Origin: Lachnospiraceae bacterium
GTDB taxonomy: Bacteria > Bacillota > Clostridia > Lachnospirales > Lachnospiraceae
Direction: 5' to 3'
Length of the DNA stretch: 64,000 nucleotides
Assembly: GCA_910576335.1 (NCBI GenBank)
Contig: CAJTIU010000001.1
Span: forward strand, 186,001 to 250,000
Below are positions 1 through 7,285 of this stretch, piece by piece. The position numbers and the translations under genes were made by a program. Numbering within the stretch: the stretch's first letter is position 1; each line of letters opens with the position of its first letter. Below the pieces are notes generated by a model. That model worked only from the letters and a program-made list of their open reading frames with translations. It was not told the DNA's origin and searched no databases.

Positions 1-774
1 CCGCTCACCAGTTCCTGGCAGCGCGTCCCGGCCCAGTTTACCTTTAAAGGACCTGAACGGCATGCTTCTATTCTGACAAAAGGCTCTGTCGAAGTTGTAA
101 ATATTGCCAATAACCATACTATGGATTACGGAAAATCTGGCTTTGAGGATACAAAAAAGACTTTGAAAAAGAATAAGATCAGCTATTATGGCTATGATGC
201 CATTGCCTACAAAAAGGTGAAGGGGGTCAAGGTTGCCTTCCTTGGTTTCAATCAGCTGAACGGCGTGACCCAAAAGCAGGTGAAGGACAGCATTAACAAG
301 GCGAAAAAAGCGAAAGCGAAAATTATTATTGTAAGCTTTCACTGGGGAGTGGAAAGAACCTATGAACCCACCTCCCTTCAGACGTCCATGGGACGTTACG
401 CAATCCAGTGCGGCGCCTCTCTCGTGCTCGGTCATCATCCCCATGTGCTACAGGGCATTGAGAAATATAAGGGCAGGTATATTGTATATAGCCTTGGCAA
501 CTTCTGTTACGGCGGTCATACGAATCCGGCTGATAAAGATACCATGATCTTTCAGCAGACATTTTGTATCAAAAATGGAAAGCTGAAAAAAGATGACAGC
601 AGGGCGAAGGTTATTCCCTGTTCGATTTCGTCAAGCAGTCAGTATAATAATTTTCAGCCTACTGTTTTATCGGGCGGGAGGAAGCGCACGCTTATTAATA
701 AAATAAACCGGATCAGTAAGGGAAAGCATGTTACGATTAAATCAAATGGACAATTGGGGACGGGGCATTTTTAA
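1..774 (+). CDS. CapA-like metallophosphatase family protein, 3' part
   Basis: The 5' end lies outside the window; the frame is open from base 1. The family (CapA/PgsA-like, calcineurin-like fold) occurs in poly-gamma-glutamate or capsule synthesis and as stand-alone extracellular proteins. Visible family motifs are NIANNHTMDYG just before the first in-window ATG (base 121), SFHWGVE, the metal-site motif GHHPHVLQGIE and YSLGNFCYGG. No other pgs genes are seen here, so the substrate is unknown. The last residues, LGTGHF and the stop, are read from a GC-rich palindromic repeat, so the natural C-terminus has been replaced or extended. Family assignment is firm; role is not. Confidence 0.85.
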   Translation, partial: PLTSSWQRVPAQFTFKGPERHASILTKGSVEVVNIANNHTMDYGKSGFEDTKKTLKKNKISYYGYDAIAYKKVKGVKVAFLGFNQLNGVTQKQVKDSINKAKKAKAKIIIVSFHWGVERTYEPTSLQTSMGRYAIQCGASLVLGHHPHVLQGIEKYKGRYIVYSLGNFCYGGHTNPADKDTMIFQQTFCIKNGKLKKDDSRAKVIPCSISSSSQYNNFQPTVLSGGRKRTLINKINRISKGKHVTIKSNGQLGTGHF

Positions 775-814
775 AAATGCCCCGTCCCAGATTGAAAAAA
801 GGGTGTCCCCAATC
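754..814. repeat. Family 1 GC-rich palindrome, copy 1 (two-module form)
   Basis: Bases 757-788 form a perfect inverted repeat with arms GGGACGGGGCATTTTT and its complement. A second module follows to about 814, ending in GGGTGTCCCC. The upstream capA-like gene stops inside the left arm at 772-774. Copies 2 and 3 carry the same second module on the opposite side, so this copy is inverted relative to them. Confidence 0.95.
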
Positions 815-848
815 TCAAAAAAACTTATAATTGAAAGGAGCTGAACCT

Positions 849-1409
849 ATGACATCAGCATTAGCACCGGAAAAGAGCTGCACCATTGACGACATTTATT
901 CCCTGCCAGACGGAAAGCGTGCAGAACTAATTGACAGCCAAATCTACTACATGACACCGCCGAGCCGGAAACACCAGGACATTACAGGGGAGCTTTTCGG
1001 AATCATACGTGAATACATCAAATTGAAAAACGGCTCATGCAGACCGTATGTTTCTCCGTTTGCTGTATTTTTAAATGAGGATGACAAAAATTATGTCGAA
1101 CCTGATATCTCAGTTATATGTGATCACAATAAGCTTACTGATAAGGGATGTTCTGGCGCACCAGACTGGATCATCGAAATCGTATCACCTGGCAGCAGGC
1201 GGATGGATTATTTCACGAAACTTTTCAAATATCGCACTGCAGGCGTACGTGAATACTGGATTGTGGATCCTGACAAAAAAAGAATTACGGTATATGATTT
1301 TGAATACGAAGATACCAGGGACTATACTTTTTCTGATTCTGTAAAGGTTGGTATTTATGAGGATTTATATATCGACTTTTCGGATATTGCCCGGCAGCTA
1401 GATATTTAG
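849..1409 (+). CDS. Uma2 family (DUF820) PD-(D/E)XK nuclease-like protein
   Basis: 186 residues starting at ATG 849, preceded by AAAGGAG at 834-840; an in-frame TTG at 831 overlaps that ribosome site and is not preferred. The protein has the Uma2/DUF820 pattern: an N-terminal DDIYSLPDGKRAELIDSQIY segment, then VEPDISVIC, PDWIIEIVSP, and KYRTAGVREYWIVDP, which carry the acidic and glutamate residues of the PD-(D/E)XK core. The family is usually annotated as a restriction-like endonuclease, but its biological role is poorly known. The gene is monocistronic between a palindromic repeat and a decayed region. Confidence 0.85.
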   Translation: MTSALAPEKSCTIDDIYSLPDGKRAELIDSQIYYMTPPSRKHQDITGELFGIIREYIKLKNGSCRPYVSPFAVFLNEDDKNYVEPDISVICDHNKLTDKGCSGAPDWIIEIVSPGSRRMDYFTKLFKYRTAGVREYWIVDPDKKRITVYDFEYEDTRDYTFSDSVKVGIYEDLYIDFSDIARQLDI

Positions 1410-1412
1410 TTT

Positions 1413-1800
1413 GATCACGTAGGAGACGGTGACTAACCGCCGTCCTCTCACAGCACCGTACGGTTCTCGTATACGGCGCTTTCAATAGTTGACGTGCACT
1501 GACTGATAAGCTGTGGCTAAATCGTAGAAGCCATTGTTTATCAGTCTTTCTTTTGTCATTGCCATATTTACGGCAACTGTATGTGTTGTAAACCATCCAT
1601 GTTTGGTTTCCATCTGGGATTCGCACCTCCTATTGTCCCCCTTCCCCCGTGTCTTATGCCACAGGGTATTGTAATATGGGTCTGCTAACTTCTCACGATA
1701 AACCTTTTTTGGCCGTGGCTGTGAATGTTTTATCACCTCTCCACGTCTGTGAGACTTCCCCGGGTATTCACACGTTCTTTCACACTTATACCTGCCCCGT
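1413..1800 (-). mobile_element. Group II intron remnant (domains V and VI kept, no reverse transcriptase)
   Basis: On the minus strand, 1451-1480 folds as a domain V-like hairpin: it begins with the AGC triad and has a 9-bp lower stem (AGCGCCGTA with TACGGTGCT, one G-U pair). Bases 1413-1448 fold as a domain VI-like hairpin (GAGGACGG with CCGTCTCC), ending CTACGTGAT as bacterial group II introns do. Near 1795 is GTGTG, which fits the 5' consensus GUGYG. Only about 390 bases separate the two ends and no reverse transcriptase is present, so this is an internally deleted relic. It abuts the RNase III-like pseudogene. The upper domain V stem is imperfect. Inferred from secondary structure by eye. 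Confidence 0.5.
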
Positions 1801-1860
1801 CCCCATCCAGTAATTTTCAGATATACAATCGTTTTCAATAAAATCTTCAGGCAAAACATA

Positions 1861-2152
1861 GCTTCAATAACTGATTCTATTACAGAAGCTTTTCAACCAC
1901 TATCCAGTGCTACTGCACCAACGATTGCTTCAAATAAGTCCTCCTTTACGGACATCTCGTTCAAAACATTGTTTTTTTAATATCGCTATTACCCATGACA
2001 AGATGTTTTGCAAAACCCATTTCATCCATTCTTCTGGAAAGGTTTTTCTTTTCCACCATTCGGCTTTTTAATTTCGTAAGTTCGCCCTCTGAACATTCAC
2101 AGGAAAATTCATTCGCACCATTGTAATTATTTAGCCCTTTTTGATGACACAT
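1861..2152 (-). pseudogene. Decayed RNase III-like gene
   Basis: Two reading frames join into an RNase III catalytic-domain signature. The first frame, from ATG 2152, reads SEGELTKLKSRMV and later GFAKHLVMGNSDIKK. The next frame reads NEMSVKEDLFEAIVGAVALD, matching the family signature of acidic residues around the DxFEAxxGA helix. The frames switch at a run of seven A (minus strand, about 1972-1978); restoring an eighth A joins them. A TGA follows where a Trp codon (family DxGW) is expected. The sequence then runs into the group II intron remnant. No intact dsRNA-binding domain was seen. Clearly non-functional as read, unless the homopolymer is a sequencing error. Confidence 0.6.
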
Positions 2153-2305
2153 TTCTTTTTCTCAGTTAGTAAGCTTTGTCCTCTCTATCAGTTCACCGTT
2201 TTCTATCTTCCCATATTTTTCAATAAGTAATTTAATAACCGCAAAAGTATCATAACTTTTGTATTTTGTCAAGTTGCTCCGATAGTCTTTCAGAATACAC
2301 ACTCC
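2153..2305. other. Short stretch with no recognisable gene
   Basis: A minus-strand frame here (ending at 2162) encodes a short lysine-rich peptide whose only in-frame start lies inside the family 1 repeat at 2327-2368. It has no recognisable domain and no convincing ribosome site. It is probably a leftover of the decayed region. Confidence 0.4.
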
Positions 2306-2368
2306 AAAAGGGGACACCCTGCTTTCAATCTGGGACGGGGCATTTTTTAAAATGCCCCGTCCCAGATT
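2306..2368. repeat. Family 1 GC-rich palindrome, copy 2 (two-module form)
   Basis: Bases 2327-2368 are an inverted repeat with 20-bp arms (AATCTGGGACGGGGCATTTT) around a TT centre. The accessory module GGGGACACCCT begins at about 2310. The palindrome ends one base before the TAA of the ptuB-like gene. It faces copy 1 in inverted orientation. Confidence 0.95.
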
Positions 2369-2369
2369 C

Positions 2370-3041
2370 TTAAAAATCAATCAGTTCTTTATACCTTTCC
2401 TTATTATCCCACAAAATCCATCTCTTAAATGCTGTAAATGCTGAATTATCTCTTACTTCCCTAAGAATAGCGCATTTCAAGTCTTCTTTGTCATATTCCT
2501 CAGCTTCTTCATATTCACGGATCAGGTTTTTAAAATTCGATAATTCTGTACGCAAAGCCTTTCTTATGTTCGTTGCTTCGATTTTCTTTTGCGGTGTAGT
2601 CCCGTAGTATGCGTCATGTAATAATGCCACAGTATTTCTGGTTTCTTCATTATTTTCTAAAGGAGTAAACACAAATTTTTCCTGTATTCCAAAGAATCCC
2701 TCTTTTCGAAATGCAATCTTTTTATCCACTTCGACCTGTGAACAATCTAAAATTGGTTCGTATCTTGCGTTTTTTATATTATTGCAGTGTGCACATGACC
2801 AAAACAAATTATTCCAGTCGTATTTTAATTCCAGGTTTCCCCGGTGCGGTATAAGATGTTCAATTTGATAAGACGAAATGCCGTCCTTGTTCTCGCAAAT
2901 ATAGCACTTCCCCCGAAACATCTCTATAAGCGCCTCATTTACCTCCCGCTTATTATATCCGCTGTCTCCTTCTCTAGCCGCTTGTAATATGCTGACTGCT
3001 TTCCGTGCTTTTTCTGTATCACTACGAGTAAATTTTATCAT
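2370..3041 (-). CDS. ptuB: HNH endonuclease, Septu PtuB-like
   Basis: 223 residues. The HNH core is at about residues 43-100: CYICENKDG, then QIEHLIPHRG with the catalytic His, then WNNLFWSCAHCNNIKNAR with the second Cys pair. A helical C-terminal half has no other named domain. The arrangement matches PtuB of Septu defence systems, where the ATPase senses infection and the HNH protein cuts nucleic acid. The start overlaps the ptuA-like gene by 20 bases, indicating translational coupling. Family 1 copy 2 abuts the stop. Assignment rests on the HNH motif plus the ATPase partner; an uncharacterised ATPase-HNH pair is the alternative. Confidence 0.8.
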   Translation of the reverse strand: MIKFTRSDTEKARKAVSILQAAREGDSGYNKREVNEALIEMFRGKCYICENKDGISSYQIEHLIPHRGNLELKYDWNNLFWSCAHCNNIKNARYEPILDCSQVEVDKKIAFRKEGFFGIQEKFVFTPLENNEETRNTVALLHDAYYGTTPQKKIEATNIRKALRTELSNFKNLIREYEEAEEYDKEDLKCAILREVRDNSAFTAFKRWILWDNKERYKELIDF

Positions 3042-4278
3042 TCTTCTTCCTTCTGTCTTCTATCTCTTCAAATGCATTTTTGGCTTCTCTCGAAAGATCT
3101 CCCGATAATTGCCTGAATTCAGTAAATAGGACAGCCCTCTCCGCTCTTTCATCGTCTGTCGGTTTTTCGATATCCACCAGTTCCTGATATCGTTTCAGCT
3201 TTCTCAACAGGGTCTCGGAATATAAGTCCAGTTCAAAGTATCCCTCTACTACCCCCTCTGCAGAGTAATGGGACATATCCTCCATTCGAATCTTTTTTTC
3301 CAAATCATAAATCACACAATTCTCAATTGAATTTAAAATATATGGCGAATGTGTTGAAACAATAAATTGTATTTTGGGAAAGAAGCTTGTTAAAAAGGGC
3401 AGTATTGTTTTCTGCAGCCCGATATGCAGATGTGTTTCCAGTTCATCGATCATGACAATGCCCTCTGCATCATAGGAACTCAGTTCTCCTTTTTTTAACC
3501 AGTTTTGTTCCATTCTTAAAATCAGATCTGCAACAATCTGTATAGCGGCTGAATATCCATCAGATAGCTGGTCAAATCCAAACTCATTCCTTCCATTTTC
3601 AATAATCAGGAAATTGTAATTTTTATAATCATATTTCAGCTCAATACTCTGATTATCAAGAAGAACCCTTAAGGCTTCAGCGAATCGTTCAAACCATTTG
3701 TCCAACATATCCACAACTGGCATATCATTCTCGTTTCTTGCATATGCCTGCTGTGTTTTCAGGTGAACCAGATACTTCAACAGCAAATCCCCGGGACTGG
3801 AATCCAGAGAATAGCTTGTATCCAGTATAACATCCTCAGCGCTTCGCTGTCTTGCGATTCCGGTCTTACGGTCTGCACTATAATATGCCAAAATATATTT
3901 TCCCTGCTGAAACAGCCCTGTCAAACCGTCTTTGTCGTTAAATTCCACATGGATGCTTCCGTCACTATACTGCTTTAGCAGTTTTGTATAATACTGATAA
4001 TCCTGCTGCGCATGAAATCTTTCATCTTCATTTTTTGCATTTTCCAGCCTTATTTTTGCATCATTCAGCCAATTGGGATAAGTAGTTTCCAAATCCTGCA
4101 GATTTCCGCTGACGACAGCAGAAAAATACTTTTTAAGCGCACGTAATACCGTGGTCTTTCCAGAGCCGTTTTTACCGGTTAAAAGCAGATTTGTCCGCAC
4201 ATCAGGCTTTAAAGATATAGACAGATCTGACAAATGCCGTAATTCTTCTATTTTAATTTCCGTAATATAATGGTTCAT
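3022..4278 (-). CDS. ptuA: AAA/ABC-type ATPase, Septu PtuA-like
   Basis: 418 residues, OLD/RecF-like ATPase. Walker A is LLLTGKNGSGKTTVL near residue 32. The signature motif is QLSDGYSAAIQIVAD near residue 235. Walker B is GIVMIDELETHLH near residue 272, followed by the H-loop FIVSTHSPYI. A charged helical insertion (about 65-110) and a helical C-terminal tail (about 350-418) flank the core. With the overlapping HNH gene it forms a type I Septu-like defence pair. It is first in the two-gene unit; AAAGGATC upstream of ATG 4278 is a plausible ribosome site. No retron reverse transcriptase or ncRNA was seen next to it, so a retron-linked version is unlikely. Confidence 0.85.
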   Translation of the reverse strand: MNHYITEIKIEELRHLSDLSISLKPDVRTNLLLTGKNGSGKTTVLRALKKYFSAVVSGNLQDLETTYPNWLNDAKIRLENAKNEDERFHAQQDYQYYTKLLKQYSDGSIHVEFNDKDGLTGLFQQGKYILAYYSADRKTGIARQRSAEDVILDTSYSLDSSPGDLLLKYLVHLKTQQAYARNENDMPVVDMLDKWFERFAEALRVLLDNQSIELKYDYKNYNFLIIENGRNEFGFDQLSDGYSAAIQIVADLILRMEQNWLKKGELSSYDAEGIVMIDELETHLHIGLQKTILPFLTSFFPKIQFIVSTHSPYILNSIENCVIYDLEKKIRMEDMSHYSAEGVVEGYFELDLYSETLLRKLKRYQELVDIEKPTDDERAERAVLFTEFRQLSGDLSREAKNAFEEIEDRRKKNDKIYS

Positions 4279-4377
4279 ACATGACGATCCTTTCTTTTCG
4301 CGCAGGGAGGATGTTCGTAGCTATTAGCTAGTGGTGCTTTAAATCAATATCAACACATTGATTGACTAACACCTAAA

Positions 4378-5589
4378 TTATTTCCAGTAGAATACTCTTA
4401 CCAGTCCAATATATTTTTTAGGAGTCTTTCCAAAACTTGCCGGTGCCTCAATATAGTAGCTCCCCGGTTTCACTTTTTTAACCGTTCGGCATCCGCTATC
4501 ATAGGTATGGGTTAATACCCTTTTTCCCTTCGCGTCAAAAATATGCGGAGATGTCCATGTAGTATTCATATACACAGTTATTTTCTGTTTTTTGGTAACC
4601 TTGATTTTATACCAGCGGTGGTTTTTCATACTGGAATCCTTTGTATAATAAACTAAAGGAGTCTTTTTATTTTTTTTAAGAGAAATAGCTTTCTTCCGTG
4701 CTGTTTTACTTATTTCAAATGCAGGCATGTTACTCTTCGCTTTAGTTGCATTCTTTACCTTGGGAGCTGATTTGAAAGTGTATTTTATACGGTAAGGGCT
4801 CATTCCAAAAAGAAGCGTTGACTGCAGATAATAAGTTCCCGGAGTTACTGCAAAATACGCGCCGTTATAATGGGAATCCACAGTATTTGAATCGTAAGAA
4901 ACCGACTGTCTTTTGCTGTTACAGAGCCGGAGAGATACGCCATATTTTACTCCCTGTGGCTGATTCCCATTCACAATAATATATCCCTTTTTTCTAATGA
5001 CAATTTTATGGTAAGGAGAAGCGGATGTGCTGTTATCCGTCACTGTAGACGCAACCGTCCATTTCCCTTCCTTCATCACCGTATCCTGCACATTATACTG
5101 GATGGCACAAACCAGAAAAGAAGCGTCATTTTCATATGAAGTCACCTTAAGATAATAGGTTCCCGCAGCCAAAAGCTCCCGCATATAATATTTTTTTCCT
5201 TCTCCCTCGGATGAACCCGACAGCTTACTGGTACACGCACTGTCTTTGTACAATTCGACCGACCGCGCGCTACCCTTAGATATTGTTACGCTCAAATTCA
5301 GAACACCTCTGACTTTGCATTTTAGTGGCACAATCGTTGTATATGGACACTGATAATTTTTCTTCGTTTGGTTCGACGGGCTTTCAAATGCAGTTGTCAT
5401 AACGTTTACATCCAGCATAGTCTGTAGCCCGCCATTTTCTGACTGCAAAGACAGAACAGAAGAATCCGAAACTGCCTCTTTGGATATGTCCGCAGAGTCT
5501 TCTGCTCTGCTTTCCACACTAGCTGTGCATAAAAGTGCCCCCATAATAAAAACTGTAGAAACTATTTTGTAAAATATCTTATTTTTCAT
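4378..5589 (-). CDS. Secreted protein with PPC-like beta-sandwich repeats
   Basis: 403 residues from ATG 5589. GGAGG lies 11 bases upstream; an in-frame ATG at 5607 contains that same ribosome site and is rejected. A signal peptide covers about residues 1-30 (KIVSTVFIMGALLCTASV). The mature protein repeats a beta-rich unit with the phrases YYMRELLAAGTYYLKVTS, FAVTPGTYYLQ and VKPGSYYIEAPA, the hallmark of bacterial pre-peptidase C-terminal-like domains, about three copies. No catalytic domain or cell-wall anchor is visible. Likely extracellular; substrate unknown. It has its own well-formed promoter. Confidence 0.7.
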   Translation of the reverse strand: MKNKIFYKIVSTVFIMGALLCTASVESRAEDSADISKEAVSDSSVLSLQSENGGLQTMLDVNVMTTAFESPSNQTKKNYQCPYTTIVPLKCKVRGVLNLSVTISKGSARSVELYKDSACTSKLSGSSEGEGKKYYMRELLAAGTYYLKVTSYENDASFLVCAIQYNVQDTVMKEGKWTVASTVTDNSTSASPYHKIVIRKKGYIIVNGNQPQGVKYGVSLRLCNSKRQSVSYDSNTVDSHYNGAYFAVTPGTYYLQSTLLFGMSPYRIKYTFKSAPKVKNATKAKSNMPAFEISKTARKKAISLKKNKKTPLVYYTKDSSMKNHRWYKIKVTKKQKITVYMNTTWTSPHIFDAKGKRVLTHTYDSGCRTVKKVKPGSYYIEAPASFGKTPKKYIGLVRVFYWK

Positions 5590-5674
5590 GATACAAACAT
5601 CCTCCATTTTATTATTTTTCTTTAGGTATTGACAAATGGCTTTTTCACACGTGCCACTCGTGATGCATTCTTAT

Positions 5675-5703
5675 ATTATACATTAACATTTTCATGTAAT
5701 CAA
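5675..5703 (-). promoter_or_regulatory. Sigma-A type promoter for the secreted protein
   Basis: On the minus strand, TTGATT (5698-5703) is separated by 17 bases from TATAAT (5675-5680). It is about 85 bases upstream of the start codon at 5589. A short GC-rich inverted repeat (CACGAGTGGCACGTG) lies in the leader. Confidence 0.7.
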
Positions 5704-5853
5704 TTCTTTTCCTGTCCGGATGCACGATAGACGCACGATTTTATAGGTTCACTTTTCCCCAAAAATATGTTACTATAGTTGCAAGATAGTAATGACAACT
5801 TCTTTTTATTTCTGTATAATCTTTCCATAAGCACTTAGTTTGGAAGGCTATTT

Positions 5854-7001
5854 ATGGAACATTCTAAAAAACTTACATTTCTAGATTTTATGGGACGGAT
5901 CACTGATCCCAGGAAGCCTTATAACCAGTTACATGCCTTTCTTGATATTGTTGCCATTGCCGTCCTTGCCACGCTTTGCGGCGCAGACACCTGGAATGAG
6001 ATTGAACTTTGGGGAAATGGCTGTAAGGAATGGCTGGCTACTTTTCTTATATTAAAAAATGGGATCCCATCCCATGACACGTTTAACCGGGTATTCCAGA
6101 TGATTGATCCAGAAGAATTTCACCGTATCTTTTTGGAATGGATACAGGAAATCGTTAAGGTAGTCAAAGGAGTGGTTTCCATTGATGGGAAAACGGTACG
6201 GCGCAGCCGTGACGGAAAAACGGGAAGAAGGCCATTCATGTCGTCAGCGCCTGGGCCGGGGAGCTTTCATTGGTTCTCGGTCAGGAAAAGGTGGAAGAAA
6301 AGTCAAATGAGATAAAGGCGATTCCGGAGCTGCTGAAGAAACTGGCGATCGAAGGCTGCACCGTAACCATTGATGCGATGGGGACGCAGAAAAAAATTGC
6401 CGAACAGATCCTTGACAAGAAGGCGGACTACATCCTTCCGGTAAAAGGGAACCAGGAAACACTGGAACGGGAAATCTCAGAGTATTTTGAAAAGGAAGTG
6501 TTTCCAAAGAAGAAAAAGGATCTTGAGGAAGCCGGCATGTATTATAAAGAAATATCCAATGACCATGGGCGCATAGAAACAAGGGAGTACTATATAGAAA
6601 AAGACATTCTGTGGATGGTCGATGCACGGAAGGGATGGAAGGGCTTAAGCGGAATCGGCGCATGCAGGTCAACGGTTGAGGAAAACGGCATTGTAACGAC
6701 AAGCACGGGCCATGCCATATTCAGTGATCCCGGAATGACAGCGGAAACATATGGGCAGCGAAAAAGAAGCCATTGGCTGATTGAAAATTCCCTCCACTGG
6801 TGTCTGGACATTGCATTCAGCGAAGACCAGAGCCGGATGCGCAAAGGCTATGCTGCAGAGAACATGAGCATACTGCGGCATATGTGTTTAAACATGCTGA
6901 AGCAGGAAAACACCTGTAAAGTAGGGATAAAAGGCAAACGGAAGAAGTGCGGTTGGGATCATGAATACTTAATAAAAGTATTAGAAAACACGGTAGCCTA
7001 A
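5854..7001 (+). pseudogene. ISAs1-family transposase, frameshifted
   Basis: The N-terminal part (5854 to about 6230) has the ISAs1 DDE_Tnp_1-associated domain (DPRKPYNQLHAFLDIVAIAV) followed by the first catalytic Asp in VVSIDGKTVRRSRDGK. The frame then shifts near 6230-6240: the continuation, KAIHVVSAWAGELSLVLGQ, is in another frame and runs to 7001 through TIDAMGTQKKIAEQI, ADYILPVKGNQ (second Asp region) and HWLIENSLHWCLDIAFSEDQ (the Glu helix). ISAs1 transposases are normally a single frame, so this copy is probably dead. Terminal inverted repeats were not identified by eye, so the element's limits are unknown. Confidence 0.85.
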
Positions 7002-7115
7002 AACAGACAGTTGCACATAAAGTTTGACAGGAACCACTTGGCAGATAACTGACCGGTTTATTTCTGTTACCCTATCCTAAATTTGTTGGCAGAAAGAAGA
7101 GTACTGCTTCAGGAA

Positions 7116-7148
7116 GTCCCCTGCAATTTAAAGCAGAGGACCTTTTTT
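7116..7148 (+). terminator. Rho-independent terminator downstream of the transposase
   Basis: Arms GTCCCCTGC and GCAGAGGAC pair with one mismatch around a short A/T loop and are followed by CTTTTTT on the plus strand. Confidence 0.7.
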
Positions 7149-7222
7149 CTTGGCAAAAATTGAAAAACAGTTTTCACTCCATAAAAATCATGCGTTTACC
7201 GTGATAGCTGCGGCCTGTTGAA

Positions 7223-7281
7223 TGGGGACACCCTATTTTCAATTTGGGACGGGGCATTTTTAAAAATGCCCCGTCCCCAAC
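7223..7281. repeat. Family 1 GC-rich palindrome, copy 3 (two-module form)
   Basis: Perfect inverted repeat at 7246-7277 (GGGACGGGGCATTTTT and its complement), preceded by the accessory module beginning GGGGACACCCT at 7224. It ends about five bases before the stop of the giant LRR gene. Confidence 0.95.
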
Positions 7282-7285
7282 TTGG

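Noticed and set aside
1482-1859. A 125-residue open frame on the minus strand as a real gene
   Set aside because: It lies across the group II intron remnant and its residues do not form a domain; the structural RNA explanation fits better.
2306-2368. CRISPR-like array from the recurring GGGGACGGGG sequence
   Set aside because: Copies are many kilobases apart, perfectly palindromic and not spaced by uniform spacers; no cas genes are present.
2162-2380. A 72-residue open frame as a real small gene
   Set aside because: Its start codon lies in the palindromic repeat and it overlaps the end of the HNH gene; no domain or ribosome site.
3022-4278. Retron with the ATPase/HNH pair as effectors
   Set aside because: No reverse transcriptase gene or msr-msd-like RNA region was found next to the pair.
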